Below are positions 1-8,011 of a stretch of 19,778 nt of DNA, one piece after another. The translations under genes and the position numbers were made by a program. Numbering within the stretch: position 1 is the first letter of the stretch; every line of letters starts with the position of its first letter. The notes under the pieces were generated by a model. The model saw only the letters and a list, made by a program, of their open reading frames with translations. It was not told where the DNA came from and made no database searches. The stretch is from an uncultured Pseudomonadota bacterium (GTDB taxonomy: Bacteria; Pseudomonadota; Alphaproteobacteria; RF32; CAG-239): positions 1-19,778 of the forward strand of contig CABUWG010000031.1 of assembly GCA_902495305.1 (NCBI GenBank), in the 5' to 3' direction.

Positions 1-92
1 AAACCCCGCTCCGTCATTATCCGGTCTAATTCCTGATTGCAATAAGCCCGAAAGTTTTTATACCATTTTTTTCTATATTCTCTTGATAACAT
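1..92 (-). CDS. 5' end of an unknown protein (runs off the window)
   Basis: An open frame starts at an ATG at 92-90 and continues through the window edge for 30 codons. A GGAG-type ribosome binding site lies at 98-103, seven bases or so before the ATG, which supports this start. The visible N-terminus begins MLSREYRKKW and is basic and aromatic, with no signal peptide or membrane segment. I do not recognise the family from 30 residues. It lies just downstream of the terminator of the structured RNA at 115-277, so it either has its own promoter or is reached by readthrough of that terminator, as in an attenuated leader. Confidence 0.5.
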   Translation of the reverse strand, partial: MLSREYRKKWYKNFRAYCNQELDRIMTERG

Positions 93-114
93 TTTTTAGC
101 TCCACTATTTTGTT

Positions 115-145
115 AAAACAAAATCCGCCTAAAAAATAGGCGGAT
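115..145 (-). terminator. intrinsic terminator of the structured RNA
   Basis: An eight-base GC-rich stem (138-145 with 123-130) has a seven-base A/T loop. In the minus-strand sense it is followed by TTTTGTTTT. It sits about 20 bases before the ribosome binding site of the gene at 1-92, so it could also act as an attenuator. Confidence 0.7.
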
Positions 146-277
146 GGAGCTCAAAAACTGTACGGTACAGTCATGGCTATTCGTTACGCAAGCGCACTTA
201 TTTGACCATACTCCACCCGAAGTGGAAAAAACCGTATGATGTTTTTGAGACACCACAGTCCGTCTCCGGACTGCGGG
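115..277 (-). ncRNA. structured RNA of unknown class (free-standing sRNA or riboswitch-like leader)
   Basis: On the minus strand a good promoter (282-309) is followed by a compact set of inverted repeats ending in an intrinsic terminator. The first hairpin pairs 267-273 with 256-262 around a GAGA tetraloop. A nine-base long-range stem pairs 241-249 with 150-158. It encloses a hairpin at 234-240/205-211, topped by 222-225/213-216. A near-perfect palindrome at 157-171 shares bases with the long-range stem, so the two may be alternatives. The terminator stem is 138-145/123-130 with a following T-rich tract. I see no tmRNA tag or CCA end, no SRP-RNA or RNase P core and no riboswitch consensus that I know. 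6S RNA is disfavoured because the 5' end folds on itself. The class is unknown; existence of the transcript is inferred. Confidence 0.5.
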
Positions 278-281
278 ATTT

Positions 282-309
282 ATATTAAACGAATCTAAGC
301 TTTTTGCAA
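282..309 (-). promoter_or_regulatory. sigma70-type promoter for the structured RNA
   Basis: In the minus-strand sense a TTGCAA box (309-304) and a TAATAT box (287-282) are separated by 16 bases. Initiation would fall near 277-275, immediately before the first hairpin. It lies between the end of the NlpD-like gene and the RNA, so the RNA need not depend on that gene's transcription. Confidence 0.55.
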
Positions 310-321
310 GCGGATTTTCTT

Positions 322-1260
322 CTATCCGAGATAAGATTTGGGATTGACGGCTTTTTTGCCCTGACGGATTTCAAAATGCAGCTGCGGTGAAGCTACGCCG
401 CCGGTTGTGCCGACTGTTGAGATTTTTTCTCCGCGCGCAACCCGCTGGCCTTTTTTGACCAGAATCTTTTCATTATGCGCATAGGCCGTTACCCAGCCGT
501 CATCATGTTTGATTAATATCAAATTGCCAAAGCCTTTCAGCTCATTGCCGGCATAGGCAACCGTTCCTTTATCTGCGGCCTTGACCGCCGTTCCTTTAGC
601 GGCTTTGATATTAATGCCATCATTGTTACGCCCTTTGGCAATCGGCCCGAAATTAGAAATGACGGAACCTTTGACCGGCCACATAAATTTGCTGTTGCGT
701 TTTTTGGCCGGCGGCGTGTAGGTGCTTTTGGCGGTTGTTGTTTTTTTGGCAGGGCTTGTCTTTTTAGACGATGAGGCACTTGTCTTTTTGGGTGTCCAAG
801 TCTTGTTTTTGGCCGGTGCCGGCATCACGGAAGCAACATGGACTTCGCCGCCGACAATGCTGTCCGGCAATTGCAGGCGCTGTCCGACAGCCAGACTGTA
901 TGGCGGACGGATATCATTGGTTTTGCTCAGAGAATTGACATCAACATTATAGCGTTTAGAAATATTATACAATGTATCGCCTTTGGCCACAACGTGATAA
1001 CGGGCACTCGGCAGGCGGACGACCTGCCCTATGCGCAATCCGTAAGGCGGGCGAAAACCGTTCAACTCAATAATTTCTCTGATTGGCAGGTCATAGCGGC
1101 GGGCAATGCTGTAAAGCGTGTCGCCTTTTTGAACCACGACGGAAGACGGGGCCGGCCCGCTGCCCCAGAGGTTATAATTAAACAGCTGAATCCGGCCGCT
1201 GTCATAAGAACAGCCGCCCAATATCAGCAATATTAATGTCAAAAGCGCATACTTCTTCAT
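322..1260 (-). CDS. nlpD: NlpD-like lipoprotein: two LysM domains plus degenerate LytM/M23 domain
   Basis: A 312-aa envelope lipoprotein predicted to bind peptidoglycan and, by analogy with NlpD, to activate cell-wall amidases during daughter-cell separation. Residues 1-17 are a lipoprotein signal with lipobox LGGC (Cys17). LysM domains lie at about 41-84 and 88-132, followed by a Lys/Thr/Ser/Pro-rich linker (about 145-190) and an M23/LytM domain at about 192-311. The usual HxGxD zinc motif reads N213-D-G-I-N217, and the HxH motif reads Q293-L-H295. Two zinc ligands and the catalytic His are therefore replaced, which argues for an activator rather than an active endopeptidase. The fold and architecture match the NlpD/DipM class; the exact orthologue is uncertain. 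The ATG is preceded by AGGA. It is divergent from the gene at 1363. Confidence 0.88.
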   Translation of the reverse strand: MKKYALLTLILLILGGCSYDSGRIQLFNYNLWGSGPAPSSVVVQKGDTLYSIARRYDLPIREIIELNGFRPPYGLRIGQVVRLPSARYHVVAKGDTLYNISKRYNVDVNSLSKTNDIRPPYSLAVGQRLQLPDSIVGGEVHVASVMPAPAKNKTWTPKKTSASSSKKTSPAKKTTTAKSTYTPPAKKRNSKFMWPVKGSVISNFGPIAKGRNNDGINIKAAKGTAVKAADKGTVAYAGNELKGFGNLILIKHDDGWVTAYAHNEKILVKKGQRVARGEKISTVGTTGGVASPQLHFEIRQGKKAVNPKSYLG

Positions 1261-1312
1261 ATCTTACGTCCTATCACAAGATAGTTAATTTTTGTTTACA
1301 TTCAGAAAAAGC

Positions 1313-1340
1313 TTGATTTCCTGACGTTACGCAGTATCTT
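1313..1340 (+). promoter_or_regulatory. promoter for the 1363 gene
   Basis: TTGATT (1313-1318), a 16-base spacer, then TATCTT (1335-1340). Initiation near 1347 would leave a leader of only about 16 bases containing the GGGAG ribosome binding site at 1351-1355. This fits the TTG start at 1363. Confidence 0.45.
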
Positions 1341-1362
1341 ATCAAAGGCAGGGAGAATCGAT

Positions 1363-3186
1363 TTGCCAAACTTACATAAAGACATTAAAGCCACAGAATT
1401 GCTCGGACGGGACGCGAAATGCGTGATTTCTCATATTCTGGGGCAGGAAGAATCTAAAAAAGCTCAGAATATTCTGAAAGATTTTCGTGCGGATATTGTT
1501 CTGAAAGATATTTTTGATTTAGCCTCCGCCCAAAGCGTCAGTTTGCTTGATGATTATCCCGCCTATGAAAAAATTTTTAATTATCTGGCTGCAGAATCTC
1601 CGGCTTTTGCCCGCTATTTGGACAGGGCGATTGTCTGTGCCAATCACAACGAAGACCTTTCCAAGATTATTTTGCCGCTGGTTTTTGAGCAGAGGGACAA
1701 GCTTAATCTCCGGCATGTTCAGGCTTTGGCGGACGGTTGGTATTATGAATCTGATTTGCGTGCCGACATGATTTGCGCTTTTATCAGAAAAGACCAAAAC
1801 CCCAGAAAAAGCGCAGAAATTCTCGGAAAGGCATTGTCCCGAATCTCTCACAAACGCCATACTCCTTTTGTAAAATCCGTTACTCAGGCTTTTACCGCGC
1901 AAAATGCCAAAGATGACATCTGTCTGAACATTTTTTCCGACGCTTTACTGTCTTCTCCCACACCAAAGGACAATTCCGCACCTGACGAAGCAACAATTGA
2001 AGCGTTTAAGCAGGAAATCAGGAAAATCCCCGATACAAAGGCACAGAAGATGGCTCTTTTTGCTTTGGACGGCAAAAATGCGGAAGACGTCCGAGAAATT
2101 TATCATGATGATTTTTTATCCTGCTCGGCAGAAAAGCTTATTAAAATTGCGGCTGCCCTGCCGGAAGCGAATCCGGAATTTGTACCGCTGACGCTCAAAG
2201 TGCTGACCAGCGTGGAAAAAGAATCGGCCGCCCAGCGACGCCACGGCGTTTTGCTCTATCTGTCAGCCGCTGCAGCCAGACATTCGTATCTGACGGAAAA
2301 ATTGTTGCCGGTTTTTGAAAAAAACAGCAAGCTGCCGTTTGCTTATGTCGGAAATTTGTTTTTCTGCACCACAAAATCTCCTGCTCTGAGCGAACGGATT
2401 ATGAAACTTATCAAAGCCTCTCTGCGCTCGGATACTTTTTCTACCCAAGGAATGTCGGCCGACTTTAATTCCGTCAGTAATATTTTGAATCCGCAAATGA
2501 TCAACACGCCGGAAGCTTTTGAGCTGATGTACACTTATCTTAACGATGCAAAATCTGACATGAATCAGATGCATGTTTTTTGTAAAGAATGTTTGCACAA
2601 GCTCGGCCATGACAGCGCTGACCGGCCACAAACCCGAAACATTATCCGGACAATGCACCGCAATAAGATTTTGCGCAGCAATCCGCAAGATTTTGCCATT
2701 TTTATGGCGGATCTTGAAAGTTTTAGAATCGAAAACGCTTATGACAGCCCGCTGAACGATTATCTTCATGACCTCAAAGCCAAAACGCCTGTCAAAGCGG
2801 CACCTTACATCAAACGTCTGCTGAACAACTCTCTGGAATATAAGGAAAACTTTAACAGGCTGAAAAAAGAATTTCCGGAATTTGAAGAGCTTGACCATGA
2901 TTACATCTACCGGCAGCCGGAAAAACATGAGGCCATGACGCTGCAGGAAGTTGAAAAAAGTTTGAGCGAAAATAAATTATCATTGATTGAAAAAACAAAA
3001 ATTTATTTGCAGCTGCGGCAATTTGAGCATTTTGCCCTGCCGCAAAGTCAGGAATATTGCCAAAGGGCGGCAAAAAGCTTGTCTTTGAATCCGTTTTATG
3101 CTAAAAGCGTGGCGTTTGCAAAATTTAATCTTTTTAATGACGGGAAGCAGGCTTTGAAAAAAGTCTGGAAGAAAAATGAGCGATAA
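1363..3186 (+). CDS. hypothetical helical protein, 607 aa, overlaps sufB
   Basis: I do not recognise this family. The start codon is TTG (1363), chosen because GGGAG at 1351 is correctly spaced and no ATG lies nearby in frame. The protein is hydrophilic, has no signal peptide or membrane segment, and appears almost entirely alpha-helical, with many short amphipathic helices and Leu/Ala/Lys periodicity. This looks like a HEAT/TPR-like or armadillo-type solenoid, but no clear repeat unit could be aligned by eye. Scattered Cys residues do not form a metal motif. Its last 11 bases overlap the start of sufB in another frame, so the two are probably translationally coupled. The link to Fe-S assembly is inferred only from this position. 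Confidence 0.8.
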   Translation: MPNLHKDIKATELLGRDAKCVISHILGQEESKKAQNILKDFRADIVLKDIFDLASAQSVSLLDDYPAYEKIFNYLAAESPAFARYLDRAIVCANHNEDLSKIILPLVFEQRDKLNLRHVQALADGWYYESDLRADMICAFIRKDQNPRKSAEILGKALSRISHKRHTPFVKSVTQAFTAQNAKDDICLNIFSDALLSSPTPKDNSAPDEATIEAFKQEIRKIPDTKAQKMALFALDGKNAEDVREIYHDDFLSCSAEKLIKIAAALPEANPEFVPLTLKVLTSVEKESAAQRRHGVLLYLSAAAARHSYLTEKLLPVFEKNSKLPFAYVGNLFFCTTKSPALSERIMKLIKASLRSDTFSTQGMSADFNSVSNILNPQMINTPEAFELMYTYLNDAKSDMNQMHVFCKECLHKLGHDSADRPQTRNIIRTMHRNKILRSNPQDFAIFMADLESFRIENAYDSPLNDYLHDLKAKTPVKAAPYIKRLLNNSLEYKENFNRLKKEFPEFEELDHDYIYRQPEKHEAMTLQEVEKSLSENKLSLIEKTKIYLQLRQFEHFALPQSQEYCQRAAKSLSLNPFYAKSVAFAKFNLFNDGKQALKKVWKKNER

Positions 3187-4624
3187 TCAGACACAGATCA
3201 TTGATGAAAGCGGCGACAAATACAAATACGGCTTTGTGACGGATATTGCCGCAGACACTGCGCCCAAAGGCCTTAACGAAGACATTATCCGGCTGATTTC
3301 GGCGAAGAAAGGCGAGCCGGAATGGTTGCTGGAATGGCGTCTGAAAGCTTTTGAATTCTGGCAGACGATGACAGAGCCGTCTTGGGCCAAGCTGGCTTAT
3401 GACAAGATTGATTATCAGGATTTGTATTACTATTCTGCTCCGGTGCAAAAAGCGGCACCGAAAAGTTTGGACGAGGTTGACCCCGAGTTGCTGGAAACAT
3501 ACGAAAAGCTTGGGATTCCGCTCAAAGAGCAAGAAGCTTTGGCCGGCGTGGTCGCCGTGGACGCCGTGTTTGACAGCGTTTCCGTTGCCACGACTTATCG
3601 CGCCAAGCTTGCCGAACAGGGGATTATTTTCTGCTCCATTTCCGAAGCCGTCAAAGAACATCCCGAGCTGGTGCAAAAATACCTCGGCTCGGTTGTGCCG
3701 TACACTGACAATTTTTTTGCCTGCTTAAATTCTGCCGTGTTTACGGACGGGTCTTTTGTATATATTCCGAAGGGTGTGCGCTGTCCGATGGAGCTTTCGA
3801 CCTATTTTCGAATCAACGCCAAAAACACCGGACAATTTGAACGGACACTGATTGTGGCCGACGACGAGAGTTATGTTTCTTATCTGGAAGGTTGCACGGC
3901 ACCGCAGCGTGACGAGAATCAGCTGCATGCGGCCATTGTCGAGATTGTGATTAACAAAGACGCGGAAGTCAAATATTCTACCGTTCAAAACTGGTATCCC
4001 GGTGACAAAGACGGCAAAGGCGGCGTTTATAACTTTGTGACCAAACGGGCGGCCTGCCGCGGCGACAATGCCAAGGTATCCTGGACGCAGGTGGAAACAG
4101 GTTCTGCCGTGACATGGAAATATCCGTCTTGTGTGTTGCAGGGTGACAACTCGGTCGGCGAATTCTATTCCGTGGCCATTACCAACAACAAACAACAGGC
4201 TGACACCGGCACCAAGATGATTCACATTGGCAAGAACACGTCTTCTAAAATCATATCTAAAGGGATTTCGGCCGGTTTTTCCAATCAGACTTATCGCGGA
4301 CTGGTTCGGGTTGCGCCCAAAGCCAGCCATGCCCGCAACTATTCGCAATGCGACAGTCTGCTGATTGGCACGACTTGTGGCTCGCACACCGTTCCGTATA
4401 TTGAAAACCGTAACAAAAGCGCCCAGATAGAACATGAGGCAACGACGTCAAAAATCAGCGACGAGCAGCTTTTTTACTGCATGCAGCGCGGAATCGGACA
4501 GGAAGAGGCCGTCAGCCTGATTGTGAACGGTTTTTGTAAAGAAGTCATGCAGCAGCTGCCGATGGAATTTGCCATTGAAGCGGCCAAGCTGATTAATATT
4601 ACGCTGGAAGGATCTGTCGGCTAG
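3176..4624 (+). CDS. sufB: Fe-S cluster assembly scaffold SufB
   Basis: SufB is the scaffold subunit of the cytosolic SUF complex SufBCD, on which Fe-S clusters are built from sulfur delivered by SufS. At 482 aa it has the usual length (E. coli SufB is 495). The central beta-helix region is strongly conserved, including YLEGCTAPQRDENQLHA and VGEFYSVAITNNKQQADTG. The C-terminal core has C392 in SQCDS and H420-E421 in IEHEAT, matching the functional Cys405 and His433-Glu434 region of E. coli. The ATG follows GGAAG at good spacing. Unusually, sufC, sufD and sufS are not adjacent: an unknown gene overlaps upstream and a predicted protease gene follows after 57 bases. No IscR-type operator was recognised. 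Confidence 0.97.
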   Translation: MSDNQTQIIDESGDKYKYGFVTDIAADTAPKGLNEDIIRLISAKKGEPEWLLEWRLKAFEFWQTMTEPSWAKLAYDKIDYQDLYYYSAPVQKAAPKSLDEVDPELLETYEKLGIPLKEQEALAGVVAVDAVFDSVSVATTYRAKLAEQGIIFCSISEAVKEHPELVQKYLGSVVPYTDNFFACLNSAVFTDGSFVYIPKGVRCPMELSTYFRINAKNTGQFERTLIVADDESYVSYLEGCTAPQRDENQLHAAIVEIVINKDAEVKYSTVQNWYPGDKDGKGGVYNFVTKRAACRGDNAKVSWTQVETGSAVTWKYPSCVLQGDNSVGEFYSVAITNNKQQADTGTKMIHIGKNTSSKIISKGISAGFSNQTYRGLVRVAPKASHARNYSQCDSLLIGTTCGSHTVPYIENRNKSAQIEHEATTSKISDEQLFYCMQRGIGQEEAVSLIVNGFCKEVMQQLPMEFAIEAAKLINITLEGSVG

Positions 4625-4681
4625 GCCGGAAAAATTCTATACTTTCCACCATCGTATGTTATTTATCAGTATTGTTCAGTT

Positions 4682-6871
4682 ATGAGAAGTGAATTTACAG
4701 AATATTTTACAGCACAATACGAGTTGTTGCTCAATCTGTTTGAACGCGTCAAAAACATAAGCGATGAGAAACAAAACTGGGCTGTTTGCGATAAAATTGT
4801 CAGCACACTGGAAAATCTGAATGCTTACGGCAAAGAATTTTCCGATCTCAGCCGACAGGTTTTTGCCAGCGCCGGCAAACCCTACACTCCCTGCAATGTT
4901 TTGGAAAAAGCCATTAATACAAACAATATTAATGTCGTATTCGCCGTCTTTACAAAATTTCTTAAAACACAGAGTGACAGAATTAAGTTTTTTAATGAAT
5001 TTACCAATGCCAAAGAAGAGAAATTTAACTTTCATTATTTTGAAAACGATCTGTCGCCGGGGCTGCGTTATAAGGTTCATTGCTTTGACGACCCCGATAA
5101 CGCGCATAAAATTCTGCAACAGACGGACAACCGCAGCGAGGAACAAAGACAGCGCGAACAGATTTATTTCTTTATCCGGAACAAGCTGTTACAAAAAACC
5201 GAGGGCTACAGCAACGGCATCTCCTCTGTCGGAATCCTTAACATTCATAAGGTGCGCCATTTTGACGATGATTTCAGAAAAATGTATGTCAACATTCGCG
5301 GCAGCGAAACCGACGGCACTTTTATCTGGAAAAAAGAAGAACAAAAGCTTTCAAAAATCACATTAAGGCATTCGGCTGACGAAATCTGGCCGGAGCGTTC
5401 CGTTACCATTCAAAATCTGGATATCGGCAGTGACCGGACTTTTGCCCAGCAGGCCTTAAAGCAAATTGATTTTCCGGAACTGTTTTCTGACATGGGGAAA
5501 ATGCTTACCCATGTCGGACAAGCACTCAAGATTATGCAGGAAGACGGAGATTTTCATACGCTGGCGGCAGCCATTGAGCAAAAAGGCACAACTTTGGAGC
5601 TGGAAGACAGGGAAGATAAAGAAGTTCGCGGCAATGCCAAAAACGGTCTTCGTTATGCCGGTTATCATAATCCCCTGAATAACAAAATCGTCATTAACGG
5701 CAGCTGTCTGAATTATGACAAGCCCGAGGAGTTGGGCATTGTTCTCAAACATGAAGCCGCGCATGGCGTGGACCATGTCGATTTAAAATCTGACATTACC
5801 GACAGCGGATTATATACTTTAGGCGTTTTGGCGGCAATTAAGAATTCTTCACAAAATCCGCAGCGTGCCGCTATTGTTGCAGAAATAAAAAAATGTTATC
5901 ATGCCGACAGCTTTAGCCGTGAGGCTATGGCACGCATTAACTCCATGCCGATAAATCCTGACGACAAACTCCTGCAAAATATGAAAAAGTTTATGCTCTG
6001 GGAAGCCCGTGCTTTGGCCAGAGGCGAAAAAGCCATTGTCAAACGCGGAAGGTTCAGCGGCCTGAAGATAAAGCACCGTCTTAATATTGCACAGGCCGGA
6101 ACGGATTATGCCGAAGCCCGAGAGGCACTTTCGGAAATCAGACTTTTCGAGGCGGCATCCTCCAAGACGGCGCAGACGCTCAAGACCTTTATTGCCAAGC
6201 GGGCGCTTTATGATGCCTGTTTATTTTCGGCTTATGGCGCAGTTCCCGTTTCAAAAATGGAGGATGAAGTTAATCAGGCATTTGGCCATGTTTTTGAGGA
6301 TTTTAATACGCTGGTGAAAAATAAAGGCTGTGCAAACTATGATTTGCCGGACGACCTTTATGCTCATGAAGAAGCGTTGACAAACGGAGATTATCCGATT
6401 GAAATTGCCGTCATGCTGGACTGGCTTGAGGTTTGCCGAAACGGAAAATGGAATGAAAACTATGCCGGATTGTTCAAGATTATGCAAAAGCGACGGGATG
6501 AAGCGCAGCAAGAAAACAATCTCCAGCTTAAATACGCCAAACAGCTTCTGGCCGTTCAGCCTTTTAAGACAGCGGTTTTGGGCGGAATGCGCGACAGTTC
6601 TGATTTTCGGCGGTTTGAAATTTCTGAAAACAATTTGTCTGATGAGAGCCGCTCCGAGGCGATGGATAAGCTTTTGAATATTTATATGGATTTTATTAAT
6701 GACAAAGTTTGCGCCGCACAGGTTCCCCAAACCGCCGAAGAAGCGGCCGGCAAGACCGGTACCGGACCAATGCCGGTTTATTCGTCAGGGAGGGCAAGCG
6801 CCGCCCGAGAGCAGGCAGAGCGGTTTAGTTCAAGATTGCTATTGACGCGAAAAAACAAGCCGGAGAGATAA
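4682..6871 (+). CDS. predicted zinc metalloprotease-like protein of unknown family, 729 aa
   Basis: A large hydrophilic protein without signal peptide or membrane segments. The one clear motif is HEAAH at 357-361, preceded by hydrophobic residues (GIVLK) and followed by GVDH (His365). This is the HExxH signature of zincin peptidases. Glu441 (in LWEARALARG) is a possible third ligand, but that is a guess. Residues 1-330 are mostly helical with a mixed beta segment at about 170-250. The last 45 residues are Ala/Gly/Ser/Arg-rich and probably disordered. No Shine-Dalgarno precedes the ATG, so the start is less certain. It follows sufB by 57 bases with no terminator between. A second HExxH protein lies at 13219. 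Enzyme activity is inferred from the motif only. Confidence 0.75.
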   Translation: MRSEFTEYFTAQYELLLNLFERVKNISDEKQNWAVCDKIVSTLENLNAYGKEFSDLSRQVFASAGKPYTPCNVLEKAINTNNINVVFAVFTKFLKTQSDRIKFFNEFTNAKEEKFNFHYFENDLSPGLRYKVHCFDDPDNAHKILQQTDNRSEEQRQREQIYFFIRNKLLQKTEGYSNGISSVGILNIHKVRHFDDDFRKMYVNIRGSETDGTFIWKKEEQKLSKITLRHSADEIWPERSVTIQNLDIGSDRTFAQQALKQIDFPELFSDMGKMLTHVGQALKIMQEDGDFHTLAAAIEQKGTTLELEDREDKEVRGNAKNGLRYAGYHNPLNNKIVINGSCLNYDKPEELGIVLKHEAAHGVDHVDLKSDITDSGLYTLGVLAAIKNSSQNPQRAAIVAEIKKCYHADSFSREAMARINSMPINPDDKLLQNMKKFMLWEARALARGEKAIVKRGRFSGLKIKHRLNIAQAGTDYAEAREALSEIRLFEAASSKTAQTLKTFIAKRALYDACLFSAYGAVPVSKMEDEVNQAFGHVFEDFNTLVKNKGCANYDLPDDLYAHEEALTNGDYPIEIAVMLDWLEVCRNGKWNENYAGLFKIMQKRRDEAQQENNLQLKYAKQLLAVQPFKTAVLGGMRDSSDFRRFEISENNLSDESRSEAMDKLLNIYMDFINDKVCAAQVPQTAEEAAGKTGTGPMPVYSSGRASAAREQAERFSSRLLLTRKNKPER

Positions 6872-6900
6872 AAAAGGAGGCATTCGCCTCCTTGGTTTTT
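6871..6900. terminator. bidirectional intrinsic terminator between convergent genes
   Basis: An eight-base stem (6874-6881 with 6886-6893, AAGGAGGC/GCCTCCTT) with loop ATTC. It has an A run on one side and a T run on the other, so it can serve both the protease gene (plus) and the rubredoxin fusion gene (minus). Confidence 0.85.
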
Positions 6901-7561
6901 ATTGCAACTCAAAAAAAGTTTTATCAACGCCGCACAACGGGCAAACCCAGTCTTCCGGAAGATCTTCAAAAGGAACATCCCCGTCATAAACATAACCACA
7001 CACCGTGCAGACCCATTTTTTGCCTTCATTTTTATCTTCTGTCATTTGTTTTCCTTTCATCCGATCTTTTTGTTCGTTAAAAATTTTAATTACCCCGTTT
7101 TTGTAATAACTGCGGTAATCATAATAAGTCAGAGGCTCGCCGTCCTGACTGCCAATCCGGCAATCCAGCACCTCTGCCAAAAACAGCGTATTGCTTTCAA
7201 AAGCAATTTCCTGAATTATTTTACATTTAATGCCTGCAAGGGACTTTTGCAAGTATGGCAGGTTTTCTAAAACCTCAAATTCGACATTTTCCCATTTGTT
7301 GACATCACGGCTGCTTTGAAAGCCAAAATTTGCCACTATAAACGGATCGGCCTCTTTGCTCAGCACAGAAAGAGAAAACTCTTTTGCGGTATGCAGGCAG
7401 GATTTGGTATAGCTGTGATTGCCGCAAGACAAGGCCAGAACAAAAGGCTTGTTGGCAACCTGCATTACGGCATCGACAATACTGCCGACATAACGGGAGC
7501 CGTCGGTTGTACCCAAAACGTATATGCCGTGTGTTAATTTGAATAGCGCATTTTCATCCAT
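6899..7561 (-). CDS. flavin reductase-rubredoxin fusion (high-molecular-weight rubredoxin type)
   Basis: A 220-aa two-domain redox protein. Residues about 1-165 match the FMN-binding split-barrel flavin reductase/flavoredoxin fold (GIYVLGTTDG, NKPFVLALSCGNHSY, FSLSVLS). Residues about 180-220 are a complete rubredoxin with C185-x-x-C188-G-Y and C207-P-L-C210-G binding one iron. This architecture is the high-molecular-weight rubredoxin known from anaerobes. There it passes electrons from NAD(P)H through FMN and rubredoxin to flavodiiron proteins that reduce O2 or NO. No flavodiiron gene is in the window. It lies 21 bases after slyX and is probably in the same transcript. It suggests an anaerobic or microaerobic lifestyle; the specific electron partners are inferred. 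Confidence 0.9.
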   Translation of the reverse strand: MDENALFKLTHGIYVLGTTDGSRYVGSIVDAVMQVANKPFVLALSCGNHSYTKSCLHTAKEFSLSVLSKEADPFIVANFGFQSSRDVNKWENVEFEVLENLPYLQKSLAGIKCKIIQEIAFESNTLFLAEVLDCRIGSQDGEPLTYYDYRSYYKNGVIKIFNEQKDRMKGKQMTEDKNEGKKWVCTVCGYVYDGDVPFEDLPEDWVCPLCGVDKTFFELQ

Positions 7562-7582
7562 CGTTTTTTCCGTTTCTCAGGG

Positions 7583-7792
7583 TTAATAGTGCGGCGGGGG
7601 CGTTTCTTCGCTTAAAGGCTTGACTGCCGCCGGTTCTAAATTTTCCAACAGGTATTTATTTTGTTTTTGCAGGTGATCCAGTTTTTTGCCCTGTTCTATG
7701 ATGACCTGATTTAAATCTTCAATCACACGCTCCTGATTAGCCAGCGCCATTTCAATATTCATTAATCGGTTGTCGAGCTCGTTATCATTCAT
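7583..7792 (-). CDS. slyX: SlyX family protein
   Basis: A 69-aa SlyX-like coiled-coil protein. The sequence MNDNELDNRLMNIEMALA begins a heptad-rich helix running to about residue 50 (QERVIEDLNQVI, KLDHLQKQNKYLL). It is followed by the acidic, proline-rich tail ending SEETPPPHY that is typical of the family. The start at 7792 was chosen over an upstream in-frame ATG because GGGAG sits six bases before it. SlyX is widespread in proteobacteria but has no firmly established function. A good promoter lies upstream (7814-7842), and the flavoredoxin-rubredoxin gene follows in the same direction. Confidence 0.88.
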   Translation of the reverse strand: MNDNELDNRLMNIEMALANQERVIEDLNQVIIEQGKKLDHLQKQNKYLLENLEPAAVKPLSEETPPPHY

Positions 7793-7813
7793 TTTTTGCT
7801 CCCTTTTATTCCG

Positions 7814-7842
7814 GTTGTAGCATGACATAAGCGGAAAATCAA
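7814..7842 (-). promoter_or_regulatory. promoter for slyX and the rubredoxin fusion gene
   Basis: In the minus-strand sense TTGATT (7842-7837) is separated by 17 bases from TACAAC (7819-7814). Initiation would give a leader of about 15-20 bases that includes the slyX ribosome binding site. Confidence 0.5.
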
Positions 7843-7918
7843 TCAGTATTTGTTGATATATATAAATTCGTGATTATCTGATTAAAGGGTTATTGTTACA
7901 AAAATTGAAAGTTCAAAC

Positions 7919-7999
7919 ATGGAATGGAATAACAAACACAAGATTCTCGCCTCTATTGTACTGGTTCTGCTGGTTGTGGCTTTGATGTTGGTAAATTAA
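7919..7999 (+). CDS. single-pass membrane microprotein, 26 aa
   Basis: ATG to TAA encodes 26 residues: a short charged N-terminus (MEWNNKHK) followed by about 17 hydrophobic residues (ILASIVLVLLVVALMLV) and a terminal Asn. This is the pattern of a single transmembrane helix with a cytoplasmic N-terminus. The ribosome binding site is weak. Support comes mainly from its hydrophobic pattern and from a second, similar ORF 12 bases downstream with a strong ribosome binding site. I do not recognise a family. Comparable microproteins act as small subunits or regulators of membrane complexes, but no partner is evident here. Confidence 0.45.
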   Translation: MEWNNKHKILASIVLVLLVVALMLVN

Positions 8000-8011
8000 C
8001 GGGAGAAGAAA

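Noticed and set aside
115..277. 6S RNA, tmRNA, SRP RNA or RNase P RNA
   Set aside because: No matching core motifs; the 5' end forms its own hairpin instead of pairing with the 3' end as in 6S RNA.
2263..2928. Antisense open frame opposite the 607-aa gene
   Set aside because: Arg/Phe-rich composition typical of a reverse-frame artefact; the sense frame has a promoter, a ribosome binding site and coupling to sufB.
3725..4435. Long antisense open frame opposite sufB
   Set aside because: It is a shadow of a strongly conserved gene, with no ribosome binding site or recognisable protein.
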